From contig CM007990.1 in assembly GCA_002189035.1 (NCBI GenBank), positions 1,364,001 through 1,428,000 on the forward strand: DNA of 64,000 nt, read 5' to 3'. The stretch's first letter is position 1. Each line of letters opens with the position of its first letter. The notes beneath the pieces were generated by a model. The model was not told where the DNA came from. It made no database searches and was given only the letters and a program-made list of their open reading frames with translations. Source of the stretch: Utricularia gibba. Lineage: Eukaryota; Streptophyta; Magnoliopsida; Lamiales; Lentibulariaceae. Of this stretch, positions 1 to 12,663 are shown piece after piece. A program made the position numbers and the translations under genes.

Positions 1-3000
1 TTCAGAACAACCATAATGCGAGGAGCTGTCCTATTCAGCTCCTCTCTTATATGGGACTCCAGGAGCTCTATCTGCACCAGACTAGAGTCACTGCAACACA
101 AAGGCTTAGAAGTCAGATGTTTGAAAAGAAACCCTCAAAATGGAACAAAAATATAAGAAATAGGACCTTCTAGAAATGCCAATTCCGCGAACAAATGAAT
201 TTATGGAAGAAGCAGTTACACCTCTGCGCCGTAATCCAGCAAGTGTCATCAAACGAGGGTCATCCCAGCCGTCAACATACTTTTCCGTGACTAGGCGGTT
301 TAACTGCAGTATCCACGAGTAAATAATGGTTACTTTCAGAGGAAGAATCTACATGAAGTTGAAATACTAATCATTATAATTCTGACTATATGATTCACCT
401 TACGCTTGGACATCACTGTATTGGTGATATTCAGTCGAGCATATTCCCATACGAAAGGCTCATAAAGACCCAGAGCATCTAATAACCAGTAGTATGATGC
501 TCGCCGGGTCTCAAATTCTAATGTGCAAAGCTGCCAGAAGAAGTTTAATTGAAAAAAAAAAAAGATCTAAAGGAACTCATCAGTTCCTAGGAAGATGAAA
601 TTTGAGAGAGCTGCATGTAATCCCAAAACGTGCATACCGAATGAGTTATGTCTTCAAGGGAATCAACTATACAATGTGCATAATCATAGCTTGGATAGAT
701 ACACCATTTGTCTCCAGCGTGTGGGTGAGGGACGAACTACACATGTAAAGCCAAAAAAATTAATATTCTAACGAGCTATTCAACTAACAACATGCTTCAG
801 TTAAAATGCACACCTTAATACGATAAGCAATCAGGTCATACATATTAAAATTATCACTCTGCATATCCTGCTTCATGCGCAGTGTTGCCTTGCCTTCCTC
901 AATCTTGCCCTGCTTCATCTCCTCAAACAAGTCTAGAGACTCTTTGATTGGTCTGTCTCGCCAGGGACTGTTCATCTTCTTGTCTCTGTACTCTTTTATC
1001 TCATCTGGTGTCTGCACGGGAGAAGCACATGATACCCAACAAAAAGATGCGAAGTTTTGCTTCAAGTCAAAAGAAAATATCTAAATAGCTGAGATACTTG
1101 ATTATGGCTATAACCAAGACATGCTTCCTAAAAGAAAATTAAATAAACAAAGCATATAGGAGGAAAATGAGATCGACATTTGGAAACACACCTGGTGATC
1201 AACATAAGCAAAACCTCTTCGTATAAGTTCTACGGCCAACTCATAAAGTTCTTGGAAATAGTCGCTGGTATAAGTTATCTAGAATTTGAAAAATATCAAA
1301 ACAGATTAAACATCATCGATGATGCTGAGTATATTAGCGGCTTCTCAATGAAATAACACCTTAAAGGGCTTCCATCCCATCCAGCTAACAATTTCTTCAA
1401 TATGATCAATGTACTCCTTTTTCTCGGCTTCTGGATTAGTATCGTCATACCTGAGGTGCTATTCATCAGTAACAATTTAATCAAAAGAATTATTTTTTCG
1501 TCAATTGAAAGAATGTGAGTGTCATCCAAAGCACAATAAAATTTTGTAAAAGGTTGCTTTAATGGAAACTCCATAGGAATTTTATGCAACTAAAAATTCT
1601 TACTATTCAAGTCTTTCAAGCCAAGGCATAAATCCTTATTTAGTACCTCAAATAGCAGGAACCATCTCTATCTTCAGCGAGTCCAAAATCGACAAACATG
1701 GCCTACAGGGCAAGGCTTTTTTCAGTTATTTTTTTAACAAACACCTCAGACATCAACTGAAATAACCTTGGCATGGCCTATGTGTAGATATCCATTTGGT
1801 TCAGGAGGGAAGCGAGTGAAAACTTTTCCTCCAGTGCGTCTCAAGTGTTTTTCAAGAACTTCCTTGGAATTACAAGCCCTGAGAACAGGGCGATCGCTGA
1901 AGTGAATCTCTGTATGAACCTGCCAACCAAAAAGGCAAGTTCAGAGAGTTGCATGACATTTACAAGATGGAGAAAAGGAAAAAGAAAATGCAAGCGTGAC
2001 TGCAGGATGACATTACACGACCTTCGAGAAGACATGAACACTCACAATTTACAAGATTTCTGAAAAGAAGGTCCAGATGAAAAAAAAAAAAAACAGGTAC
2101 CACAACATTGGATTTTTCAAATACCTTAAAGTTATCTTCTGGAGAAGGAAACGCTGACAATGAAAATGGATTCATTTCCTCTTTCGATAATTTGGGCTCT
2201 TCATTAATAACCTTTTCCTGTAAGAGAAAATAAAAAAATAAATGAGCACCAGCCATCCATAATAATTTGGAACATTTTTTGGAGCTTTGATGACAAGAGT
2301 TGTAGGGATTTGTCAACAAGTGAATGCAAAAAATTATACCAGCAAAATATTACAAGACCTCTAGCAAAAAAATGTTCTTTAGTGAAATAAATTTCACATT
2401 TTACAAACCTCTGCTTGACAGCCTTCTCTTTTTTCTTTTTAGTAGGATCCTTGTTATCAGAATCTGTCTTTTCGCCAAGTAATTTGAACAACCTTGCATC
2501 AATGGTTTGCTGAAGACATAAATAATACAAGCTCACAAATGACACAAAAAAGAATTAAATGATGCGAATGCACAGGTAAGAATGACAAAAAAACTCTGCC
2601 ACCTTTATAATTTTTGAATCCGCCCATGGATGCTTCTTTCTAACACAACTGACAAGTTTCCCCACTGCATAGCGGATGCAATCAGCAAAAGAATCATGTA
2701 TCGTAAAAGGAGAAAAATCAGGGCTTCACATCATATTGATCGCTAGAATCTAGACCATGAGATATTCAATACTCAATGAATGAAATTCAGAGTAAAACCA
2801 CGCATCTATAAGCCTGGCATCCATCTTACTACAAGTAAATTGTAAACCCACCATTTGTCCGGTACCGCTCTTCAATGATAGTTGTTCTGTTCTCCTCAAA
2901 TACCTCGTCAACAGCATTCACAATGTCCTCCACAGTGACCTCTATTCCTGTTTTAATTCCAAAACATTACCGATCAGAAATATTCTCACATAAATAAAAA

Positions 3001-3898
3001 TTTAAAAAATACAGAGCAGATACAACTTGATGGAGTTTCATACCAACACCACATGCAACTTCAAAATCATCAACACGCAATTCATCAGATGCAGCAGCTT
3101 CAAGAAACAAAAAGGCGGCCTCCAGTTGTGCAGGAGTCTTAATCTGTGCTTAAAACCATTTTAAGAAGGATGCATAGGAAGTACTATCATTTGATAAACA
3201 AGGAATGATAATATCCAACCTTGGAAGAAACAATATATTTCAACAAGGTAGGCCGATGAACCAAAGCATTAGCAGGAAACTTTGTTGCGACCTGTCAAGA
3301 ATTAAAAAAAAAATCATGCCTCCGCTCGCCGTTCACAAAAGAAAACCCAGACAGCATCAACTGAGATATTAGACGAATTTCAAATATAGTTGACCCTAAC
3401 ATGATTGTGAAATGAGTATATTGGAACAAAAAATACATTCAAAATCTCATGTTACTACATCCATAAGACCATTCAATGGGGCATTAGAAAAAAAATATGA
3501 TGCATGCCACTGAAGAACCAAACAGACATCCTATTTGGTGCAACCCAGAAAAATAATTCTCCTAGGCTTTGAAAAGATAAATACTTGGTGATTCCAAACC
3601 ACCAACTTACAGTATACAGAAGGTTCCCAACAGTTCGATCGCATCCGTCAGCCACACCTGCCTGATATACAACAGGGGAACTTTCTTTCATTCATTTCCG
3701 ACAAATCTCAATAACCCTGAAAACTACCCAAGTAAACATTACTAAAAACAATACCTCGTGAATAACGGCGATCAAATTAGCGGTGACCTTATTGTTCGCA
3801 ACAGTGTTCTTCGCGGTTGTTTCTTCCAAACCAATCTTCCGAAACAAATCAACCACGTTTTCGGTGCCACCTCCCTCACTCTGGGTTTTCCCAACCAT
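1..3898 (-). CDS. GLNRS: Glutamine-tRNA ligase, cytosolic (3' part lies outside window)
   Basis: Charges tRNA-Gln with glutamine in the cytosol. It is read on the minus strand from ATG 3896-3898 and leaves the window at base 1, where the text ends in [16 protein letters not shown]. About 17 exons can be followed: roughly 3755-3898, 3610-3662, 3220-3291, 3043-3145, 2850-2956, 2603-2668, 2410-2513, 2125-2219, 1760-1925, 1648-1704, 1362-1456, 1193-1280, 813-1014, 641-738, 406-530, 172-307 and 1-90. The N-terminal YqeY-like appendage of eukaryotic GlnRS comes first, then the class I signature HIGHAK (exon near 1770) and the KMSKS-type VMSKRK (near 410). The block [16 protein letters not shown] is near-identical to plant GlnRS. 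Splice phases agree at every junction except exon 7 (2410-2513), in the lysine-rich linker, which is one base out for the next exon. Family length is about 790 aa, so roughly the last third is missing. Confidence 0.95.
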
Positions 3899-4210
3899 TT
3901 TTCTCGCTTCAGAGCAATTGAAATGATATCTTGGTTCCTAAGAATATACAATACAGCTCCGCGTGAATGTGGGCCGCGTGGAGAGCTGCTCTGAAACCCT
4001 ACCGTCGGAGAAGTGACCGCTGCTAGTAGTTATATCGTTATAAATATATTCATTTTATTTGTGGACAGCTTAAAATAAACAAATATATTAATGGCATGAT
4101 TGCCTTATACCACGGCCTTGTATGAATCAAATCTGGTGGCTGTAAACAGGAAGCGAGTGGTGATCTTATCACAGATTAGTTATCAAATAAACGAGAAAAT
4201 TACAAAAATA

Positions 4211-4585
4211 ACACCTTAAGTTTCAATCAATATAAAGAGTCTAAACTTCATGTTTCAAAATTGTAAAAAAGATAGCTCAAGTTATTAAAATCATTTAACG
4301 AAAATTCAAATAATTTTCAATTTTTTAAAAAAATGAATCAAACATGAGAGATTAAGTATACAACGAATATCCAAAAATGAAAAGTTAAAAATTAGAGGTT
4401 AAATATATATATAAAAAAAGATCAAAACAATTGTTAAAACCATTCAACTAAGATCAAAACATGAGGGGTTAAATATACAATTTTATAAGTTGGAATGCAA
4501 ATTATTTACAAATAATGTAAGTTAAAGGGTCATAATTTTGAAAATTGAAGTTTAAACTCTTTATATTGAGTGTAATTTAACGTGT
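4211..4585. mobile_element. MITE-like element with about 70-bp terminal inverted repeats
   Basis: The left end (from 4211, ACACCTTAAG...CAATATAAAGAGT) reappears as an imperfect reverse complement at the right end (to 4585, ACTCTTTATATTGAGTG...CGTGT). Similarity extends about 65-70 bases inward on each side. The inside is AT-rich with no ORF, and total length is about 375 bp. I could not define a clean target-site duplication, so the superfamily is left open. Confidence 0.6.
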
Positions 4586-5558
4586 CATCGATAAATTTCA
4601 AACTTAAATAAAAAATAAAATTATAAGAATTAAATATTTAAAACAGATAACATATTCTAATGAAAGTATGAACCGTTTTTCCATAACTAACAATATACCA
4701 TTTTATTATTTTTCCAAATGTATTATATTTTCCATGCAAATATGATTTAAATAAAAATATAATATTTCAAATAGCCTTAAATATCATCTTATATGTTGTA
4801 TTCTATATTTTTTTTCAACAACAACAATCTATATATTTAAAATTAAAAAACATTGAACTATTTAAGTAAATTGAATATTTATTATCAAAATTACTATAGA
4901 ATATATAGTTTCTGAAATACAATTGATTATAGATAATAGATAATAACAATAGATAATAATATATTTAATAATTTGAAATTATATGAATAGATAGTTTTTG
5001 TATTTAATATTTTAAATAATTATATAAATATATATTATTCAAATTTTATTCTTAAGTTAAATATTGTTATCTTCAAAAAATATATATACAAAAAATTATC
5101 TTCAAAAAATATATAAAAAAATATGCTACTATTGAATACTTGATTCCGTACATTTATTTTTTCTTGTACAATATAGGTACAATATCACGTCATAAATGTA
5201 TACATGATCTCATCATAATGTCGCCATTTAAATTCTATTTAATTTTTTAATTATGCCTCTAAAAAAAGGAGAATGAAGGCCCTATATCTCCCCATGAGGA
5301 TTGAGGGATCACTCTATGCGAATTATTTTTGTTGAAATTAATGAATATAAAAAATAAAAATTGAAAATTTTAAATGGATAATATCGTACCATCGTTGATT
5401 GATGTTTAAATATTAATTAATAATAATATATAACACGTGCTCTTAAATGGAAAGAGTTTATTAAGGTAAATTCTATTGATAATTGTTTGTAATGACAATG
5501 GACAGACCGTGCTTAACAGGCAAATGAGTCACCTTTTAAACATGGGAATGGGGCATCG
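4586..5558. other. AT-rich intergenic spacer, no gene seen
   Basis: Very AT-rich DNA with many short ATAT and poly-A runs between the GlnRS promoter side and the 3' end of the DUF1639 gene. No ORF with family resemblance and no RNA gene was recognised. The 3985-4210 stretch upstream of GlnRS presumably holds its promoter and 5' UTR. Confidence 0.6.
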
Positions 5559-6404
5559 TCATTTTCTTTTGGTTTTGGCGTTTCTTCTGTTTGATCTTGG
5601 AGTTGCAGCAGTGCCAAGGACTTTGTACATGTCTGCTGTGATTTCCTTCAGCCACAGCCCAGGGAACAGTTCCTGAAACAGAATCCCAGGATGGAATACG
5701 TCGGTGTAAGAGTATTGATCGGAGAAGAAGCGCGATTTGGGAGTTCGGGGGTGGGGGGCTTACATTCAAGTGTCTCTGGACGATTTGGGGTCTTTTCTTA
5801 GGCCGGCGCGGCGGCCGGCGACCGAGGATATGGAGGAAGTCGTCTTCGATTTCTCTTTTCGATAGCGGGATTGAGAATCTCACCCGTTTCCTATCCTCCG
5901 CCGCGCGATGCAATTGTTCGGATGGGCGGCGATTGTGGATTGTTCCCAACGCCGGCTTGGAGGAGGACTGCATCTGGGGGATTCCGGAGGGAGGAACGAC
6001 GAATTTATCATGAATCCCTTGCCACCGACAAGTCTACCGGCAACCACCGACGCAGCACGCCTCTTCCTCAGGTTCCGCGACGGAGGCATAAAAGATGGAT
6101 TTAGACCTCCCTTCCAAATCGCGTCCCTCATTTTCTCCGCTGCAATCTGCAGATCGTGAATCACTTTCATTCTCATCGCCTCAATCCCGTTCTGGTCCTC
6201 ATCGCCTATTTCAATCGCCGCGCTTGGGCCGAATTCCGGCGATCCAACCAGGACGCAGTCCGAATCCAACTTCCAGCGTTGTCCCGACATATGTTCGGAA
6301 AAGCCATGACCCCCCCTCCTCCGGTGACGATGACTCCCCCAGCCCACGTCACACGGCGGCGTAAAATTGCGCAACTCTTTCCATCTTTGCTCTTCCATAC
6401 TCAT
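5559..6404 (-). CDS. DUF1639 family protein (frame interrupted by a 1-base shift)
   Basis: A plant-specific family of unknown function. Exon 1 runs from ATG 6404 (MSMEEQRWKELRNFT) to donor 5764; exon 2 is 5559-5672. The C-terminal signature is clear: LSKREIEDDF, then RRPPRRPKKRPQIVQ at the end of exon 1, then ELFPGLWLKEITADMYKV in exon 2, joined in phase 0 by a GT-AG intron. The upstream family block NLRKRRAA is also present but lies in another frame. The shift falls between about 5880 and 6027 and is most simply one base missing from the G5 run at 5976-5980 (C5 on the coding strand). I regard the gene as real and the break as a probable assembly indel; a young pseudogene is the alternative. 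Predicted length is about 250 aa, ending AKTKRK. Confidence 0.82.
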
Positions 6405-7712
6405 CTACCCCCTGCAATTGAAAAATCCTCAATCGGATTCTCCAGATTCCGGCGAATATGATAAAAAAACGAAGACGGCGGAGCAGTTCTACTTCCACTG
6501 TGCGTCGTCGTCCCCTTGAAACGCCGGGTCTGTTGCTCTTTATTGGCGAGATGAACCGCGGGTTGTTCGCAGAAACAACCGTATGCACCAAATACATCAA
6601 AATGCTCTTTCTTCTACAAATATACGAAAAAGTATTCACTTTTTAATTTTTTTTAAAGGACTTCGTATTTTGTATAAATTTTTTTTTTATTTTTGAATAA
6701 AAAAAGAGAATTTTAAATGTTTTTAGTAACAATTAAATTGAATCATAAAAATAATGATGATTTCAGGATTTTTAAATCGCAATTTTTAATTATTTTATTA
6801 ACTTAAAGTATATCCACAATTTTAATAAAAAAATACGAATTTTGATATAGCATATAAAATTTTAAAAAATTGAAAAAGACGAGTATTTTTTTAATTACTT
6901 GTAATAGCGAATATTTTTGTAATATGTGTAATACAAAAATTAGTCCATAAAGAAAAAATTACGTAGTTAATCATATGTTATTGATTTTCAAAAAATAATT
7001 GTTAATTTCCATAATTTGAAAATCATATATAATTGATTTTAAAATCGAACAAAATCAGTCCATATTGTTTTCCGCTACAAAAAAAAATTAATTTCAGTTA
7101 TAAATTTCTAATTTTTTTTCTCAATTTCATATCTTCCCATCATACACTCGAATGAGTATTTAGAAAATTAACCACTGTTACATTTTATCTTATACATTTG
7201 AATAAAAAAATACATATAGAATGATCACTTTTTTCGCACAATATTTCATAAATTTTTAACCATGCCTTCACATACATACATTTCATCGAGCCTGCAGGAA
7301 ATGGCGTGACAGACGATGGGCGGCCAGCGATCGACCGTACACGGTGTCAAAGCACAAATTTTACTAAATAGTGAAAACAATGAGATGTTAATTATATTTG
7401 ATTTTTAAATAATGAAGATCAATTAATTTTATATTAAAAAATAAAAACTAAAAATAGACAAAATGAAAAAAACATTAAAATCTAATTTTAATCAATACAT
7501 CAAATTTTGTGAATTAAGTAAGTTAATTGAGATTAAATGTCATTTAAACTAAATATTAAAAACTAATATTTTATACATAATTCAGAATAATATATATATT
7601 TTTATTTATGGATGCAATATAAGCATCTCTTCTTTACTGCAAACACTCCTTGAAAACGACGCATAATAACTCCTTCAGTAGTGGTAGCCTGTCGATCTTC
7701 CATGGATTCATC
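6405..7712. other. AT-rich intergenic spacer
   Basis: Contains the promoter and 5' side of the minus-strand DUF1639 gene, followed by about 1 kb of AT-rich DNA with poly-A/T tracts. A short GC-richer patch lies at 7270-7350. No coding, tRNA or clear transposon signature was recognised. Confidence 0.55.
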
Positions 7713-8532
7713 TCAAAGATCACTGTTGTGAGTACGAGGACGGCGGGTGCCATCCGATCCACCGGGGCCGGATGGTGCAATGCCGGAGTCTGTCCGGCGT
7801 GGCCGGAAGCGGGGTTCTGAGGCAAACCCAACAGACAGGATCATCATATGCGATTCTTGTAAAAATTGAGGGATGGATGCACGACTCACGAGTAGCGAGA
7901 ATGGCACCTCGAGTGTTCCTTGGGTTGCTGCAAAGGAAGGGTTTAGCCAAGCCTGATGAGGAATCTCATTGAATCCAAGTCTTGTTTTTTGAATCCAAAG
8001 CCACATAACTTGTGTCTCAGCTTGGAGACATCTGATGCGCTTGATCGCTTGGTCCAGAATCGCAGCTTGATCCCACTAAAACAATGGTTCTTAGAGCTTG
8101 TTGGAGCTCCGGAGTGGTGATAATCATGGTGAGGTTGATGATTATACCTTGGAGTTGCTTGTGCTCGGTAACAGCTCCCGGAGGCTTCTCAGTTTCTCCC
8201 TCACTGTATCCCTTCTCTTCTGCTGAAAAACAGCTATGGTCATTTATCATGATTATGGGGTAAACGTTGTAGAAGTTACTGGAACTGTTTCACCCTGTCG
8301 CGTAACAACTGAAGCCTTTTCTTCCGCCGGAGCTTCTTCTGCCGGTCCTGGATAACAGGGACCGTTGCTGTTAAGGAATTTACTGGGTTTCTTTAAGGGA
8401 TTACAGGCTCACCAGATCTGCGCCCTGAGACCAAATCTGAGTTTCCCCTGGCGGTAAAGGAAGGCTGCGAGTTTGATCAGCATTCAAGGGATCTTCAGGG
8501 GATTTACCGGTGACCGCCGCCTTATCTGCCAT
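7713..8532 (-). CDS. bHLH-like transcription factor, atypical basic region
   Basis: Spliced minus-strand model: exon a 8413-8532 (ATG at 8532, MADKAAVTGKSPEDPLNADQ), exon b 8294-8347 (very basic, RRKKRLQLLRDR), exon c 8148-8222 and exon d 7713-8075. All junctions are GT-AG in phase 0, with introns of about 65-75 bases. Exon c gives KRRDTVREKLRSLRELLP and exon d starts KWDQAAILDQAIKRIRCLQ. Together they form helix 1, loop and helix 2 of a plant bHLH domain with the usual intron inside the loop. The H/E DNA-contact residues of the basic region are not where expected, so it may be an atypical HLH that dimerises without standard E-box binding. Text after helix 2 (LQAETQVMWLW) loosely recalls PIF-type proteins, but I would not assign a subgroup. 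Exon b and the start are the weakest parts. Total is about 205 aa. Confidence 0.58.
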
Positions 8533-8860
8533 GCTCCACGTCTCCGGAAACGGCAGCAGCTGTGGGAGTTCGATCAGTGTTCAGGGGAATCTCAGGGTGG
8601 TGATCGAAGATTCCCGCCATGCCCACCGAAATCTGTGTTTCCGGCAACGGCAAAGAAAAGGTGCGAACTTGATCAGTCTGCAGGGGAATCTCAGAGGTTT
8701 TATCGCCGACCACCGCTGCATCCACCGGAGTCCAAGTTTCCGTTGAGGAAACTCCGCGAGCTTCATTCCCTTCAGGGAGACTCAGAGGGTTCAACAACGA
8801 ACGCCGCTGTATCCACAGGAGCATGTCAGAGCTCCAGTTTTTGGCTGCCGCCATTTTATT
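8428..8860 (-). repeat. Tandem array of about 92-99 bp units, 3-4 degenerate copies, each derived from the bHLH first exon
   Basis: The anchor GTTTGATCAG/GTTCGATCAG/ACTTGATCAG recurs at 8471, 8568 and 8667, with a weaker copy at 8759, giving spacings of 97, 99 and 92 bases. On the minus strand the units translate to related peptides: PEDPLNADQTRSLPLPPGETQ, HHPEIPLNTDRTPTAAA and SEIPLQTDQVRTFSLPLPETQ. Several units begin with ATGGCG/ATGGCA, matching the start of exon a of the adjacent bHLH-like gene. An ORF from ATG 8854 (MAAAKNWSSD) reads through two units, then stops at about 8522 because the frame slips by one base relative to the unit containing ATG 8532. This is either an expanded N-terminus with a frameshift or a decayed 5' expansion used as UTR. 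Confidence 0.7.
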
Positions 8861-11451
8861 TCTTCTTTAACAGGAATGCGTCCGTCGGATACCTAAAATG
8901 GAATTCTCTTTAAGTCCAATTTTAGCGGATGATAAGCCGTACACCTAATTCAAAACTTTTTTTTAATTAAAAATATATTTCATTAAAGTAGTTGATGTAA
9001 TTAATAATATATTTAAATTATTTAAAAGTATTTTTTTAGTAAATTGATTTTACAAATAGGTATTTAAAATGATATTGTATCTAATAGATATAATTAAATA
9101 GATGAAAAAAAAAATCTAACCTAGCTCACATAATTATAATAACTCATATAACATGATAGTTTTAAAAAATATTTTAAAATAAATATTAATGTGTTTTACA
9201 AATTGAATTTATATTATAAAATAATTTTTATAATATAGTAACCATTTTGTAATATATCCCACATTCTACGAGGGATCTCCTTTCTCGCGTAGTGTGGCGG
9301 TGGAGTGGTCCGGCCACCGGCCACCGTCCGTCGGAGAAGCATCTCTGAAACTGCACTTTGTTCGTGGCTGCCAACGTGACTCCCAATAGTGTTCCGATTT
9401 TACTGAAATTATTTGGATGATATTATATTTATTATATTAATTTAATATTTGTAAGTTCCCAAAATGAAAATCGAAACCAGCATGTACTATAGAACCTAGT
9501 TTCGAGAAGGGTGGATTCCGATACTAGCAATCTTTTGCGTTAAATATATATTATCCATATTTATTACATAAAAATATTTCCAATTAATAATGTTGTCATG
9601 GAAATCCCGGTAAATTACAAAAGTGGTTATGTATAGAAATAAAAATATTTAAATATCTGAGAGATAAAATGATAATGATCATTTTTGTAAATGATATACT
9701 GGTCAAAGTGTACTCCAAAAGCTATTCTAGTAGGGTAATTTTCAAATGGGGTTAGAAAATTCATCATCCTATACCATTGGAATGAAATAAAAAGCATATT
9801 ATGGCAACCTTTGGAAAAATCAATCCATAATTAATTTTAACAAAATTAAAAATTCTAATAAAATAAAATTGATATATGTTTGAAATTTTTTTATAAAAAT
9901 TATTATAATAAAATTAATTAATATTTGAAATAAAAATAATAATAATAAGTGATCTTTATAAATAATTTACATATTTACTAATAAACATACTTTATAAATT
10001 TATTTAAACAAAACATATTATATAATATTAATATTTATCAAACTCTTAACTAATATTATTAAATTAGTATTTATTTTAAAATGATATTAATTATAATTCT
10101 GTAGATATAATAGTAAATTCAATTGTTAACATCGAATCGTAAAAAACAATTATGTATGCAAAACTACACATCCATATTTTTCAGAAAATTGAATTGATTT
10201 TTAAAAAGTAATTCTGATAGCAGAGAATCAGGTATATATTTATAAGACATTAATTCTACGACAATACAATTAAATTTTGTATTATAATTTGATGGGGGTG
10301 GAGGCGTGTCGTGAGGGGCGGACACGGAACCGAGGATAAGGATAGGGTGCCTGGGAAACAGAGGAACGTATCCCGGTAACGTCGTTGCCCCTTCAAGCCG
10401 CGTCCTCAAAACGGGATTTTTTAAGTAGTTGTTCTAGAGCACATCAATGCATATCAATAGCTATAAATATATTATCCACATTAGCCAACACACTTCCTAC
10501 TTCTAAAAAATAATTTTATTACTAAACACATGTTGTAAAATAAACATAAATTTAAAAACGTTTCTAATTTTGAATAAATTATAGAGCTTCAATTTATATT
10601 TTATTAAAAATACTTTTTGAATATTATTTTTCAAAAAAATAGAATCCAACAAATGCTTTAGAAACATTCCTTATTTTTAATAAGTTACACATACAATTTT
10701 TTTATTATTAGAACCATTTCTTATAAAATTCTTTTTGATGGGTAAATGTTGAGTTTAATATTTAAAGAGTATTTTGAAAAAAAATTTAATGTAATTTTTA
10801 TTTTGGAAAATAAAAAGTAGAAGTAAATTGGAGTATGAAAAATATTTTTAGGAATCTAATGTCAAAAATAGAAATAAGAAATAAAATCGGTTATTTTTTT
10901 ATTTATAATTTTAACTCATTTTTAACTATATTTAAAAATTATTTTTGTTAAAAACAGAAATAGAAAATATTCTATGAAAATTATTTTTGATAAAAATGGC
11001 AATATAAATAGCATCTAAAAATTTTCAAGAACACAATTTTAATTCTCAAAAACTAATTATTTCATGTTTGGTTCTAATATTAAATATTACAATTCATGCT
11101 ATCATTGTACAATATTATACATTTGGATATTTAATTTGCATGATTTTACGTTTTTTTTTCATTTCGAATAAAATGGGCCATATAAGATTTGCATAGTAAA
11201 ACAAATAAGCATAGGTTTTGGAAGGGAGGAGACAGGGGATCATCCTCCTAAAAGGTATATCATTTTCTTTTTGTTTTTTGCATGTAAAATGTTGAACCCC
11301 AGGAAATAGGATAAGGATTCGGGATGCCACAATGGAACGTGTCCAGGTGTCGGTGTCCATTGCAGATGCCGTATCCCTAAAGTCCAGTCCACCTTCGCAG
11401 CACCTGCTACGTACATAATGTATTCTTTCCTTGTTCCCTTCAATTGCCTAA
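8861..11451. other. AT-rich intergenic spacer with small GC islands
   Basis: Mostly AT-rich. GC-richer patches at about 9260-9400, 10290-10410 and 11280-11410 do not resolve into a family I recognise on either strand. Short ORFs there (for example 10164-10409 and 11240-11443, minus) lack domain or splice support. Confidence 0.5.
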
Positions 11452-11832
11452 TGGTGCGTTTGATTCGTGGTATAAGTTATCCCAAGATAAAATTAAGTAG
11501 AATAGTAAGGTAGGATTAGATAGAATGTATTTTGATGTTATTGATTTGTGTTGTAATAATTAAAATATGATAGTTGTTTGTATAGTTAAAATAACGAAAA
11601 TATCTTTATTTTTCTAAATTGGGTTTTATACAAAAAAAAAACAAAGTTCATTTATGTTATTGTTGTATGTTATTAAAAAAAAACACCCAATAACCCTGGA
11701 TTATTTTATTTTATTTTCGTGAGATAAAAAATTTATATAGTAAGATATAATTAATTCCTTATTCGTAATCAAATACCGTATAATGATATATTATTTAATT
11801 ATCCCTTCATATTCCACGAATCAAACGCACCC
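11452..11832. mobile_element. Tourist-like (PIF/Harbinger) MITE, 381 bp
   Basis: Ends are near-perfect inverted repeats. The left end reads GGTGCGTTTGATTCGTGG from 11453 and the right end CCACGAATCAAACGCACC to about 11831, 18 exact bases plus weaker inward matches. The element is flanked by TAA on both sides (11449-11451 and 11833-11835), the target-site duplication typical of PIF/Harbinger elements. The interior is AT-rich and non-coding, so the element is non-autonomous. The near-intact ends suggest a fairly recent insertion. Confidence 0.85.
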
Positions 11833-12663
11833 TAAGTATATTAGATTTATGACAGAAATAATTTACTCAAAAAAATATAAGCAGTATTTAAAAAAAATTT
11901 TACACCTATTTTTATTTTTTAAAAAACAGAAATAATAAGTAAAAGTAATTTATTCTTTAATTTTATAAAAGTAATTTTTATAGTATAATTTCAAAAATAT
12001 TTTTGATATAATTTTTTTTATAACTATTAGTGTTCTAAAAATAAAAACTATTATTTTTATTTTTAAAAAATAAAAATCGATTTCAAAAATTTTTCAAAAT
12101 ACTACCATAGTTAATATTTTGATAAGTGAAGACTTTCACATAGGTAAAATGTCATATGTGATCACTATATGCTTTTAAGTACAATGTTTTATATTCTCAA
12201 TAGTTGCATCAAGATATCTTGATCGTAATACAACCTCATCATTACAAGTTCTTGATATCACGTGACTTTTGTATTAAAAAAATTTTTACACAACTATTTA
12301 GGTGATTTATTTTACAACTACTTTAAGTATCTTCATTAAGTGATTTAAAATCCTACATCCGTCTTGCAAACAATTTCTCAATCGTGTATATGTTATATCA
12401 TCAATTCCTTTTTTGAAGCAATGTTTTAAATTTTGCTGAAATTTTTCAGAAATTTGGATTTCAGATTTTTTTTCAAACAATTCTCAAACTTTAGATTTGT
12501 TTAGTGTTAAGAATTTTTTTTGAAGTATTATGTTTAATTTTTTAAAATTCTATATTTAATCATTATATAGTAAAATAAAAATTCATATTTTATGATTAAT
12601 TTTAAAAATTATTGAATCTTTTAAATCTATGTTTGTGATTAAATAAAATAGTCATTAGAAAAA

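Noticed and set aside
3473-3691. 72-aa minus ORF
   Set aside because: Only residues [17 protein letters not shown] are real, as GlnRS exon 2; the rest is intron read-through.
5871-6461. Several plus-strand ORFs overlapping the DUF1639 gene
   Set aside because: They mirror the GC-rich coding sequence of the minus-strand DUF1639 exon and have no family features.
8473-8913. 146-aa plus-strand ORF over the tandem repeats
   Set aside because: The minus-strand reading of the same DNA matches the first exon of the bHLH-like gene and its repeats are cleaner; the plus ORF is its shadow.
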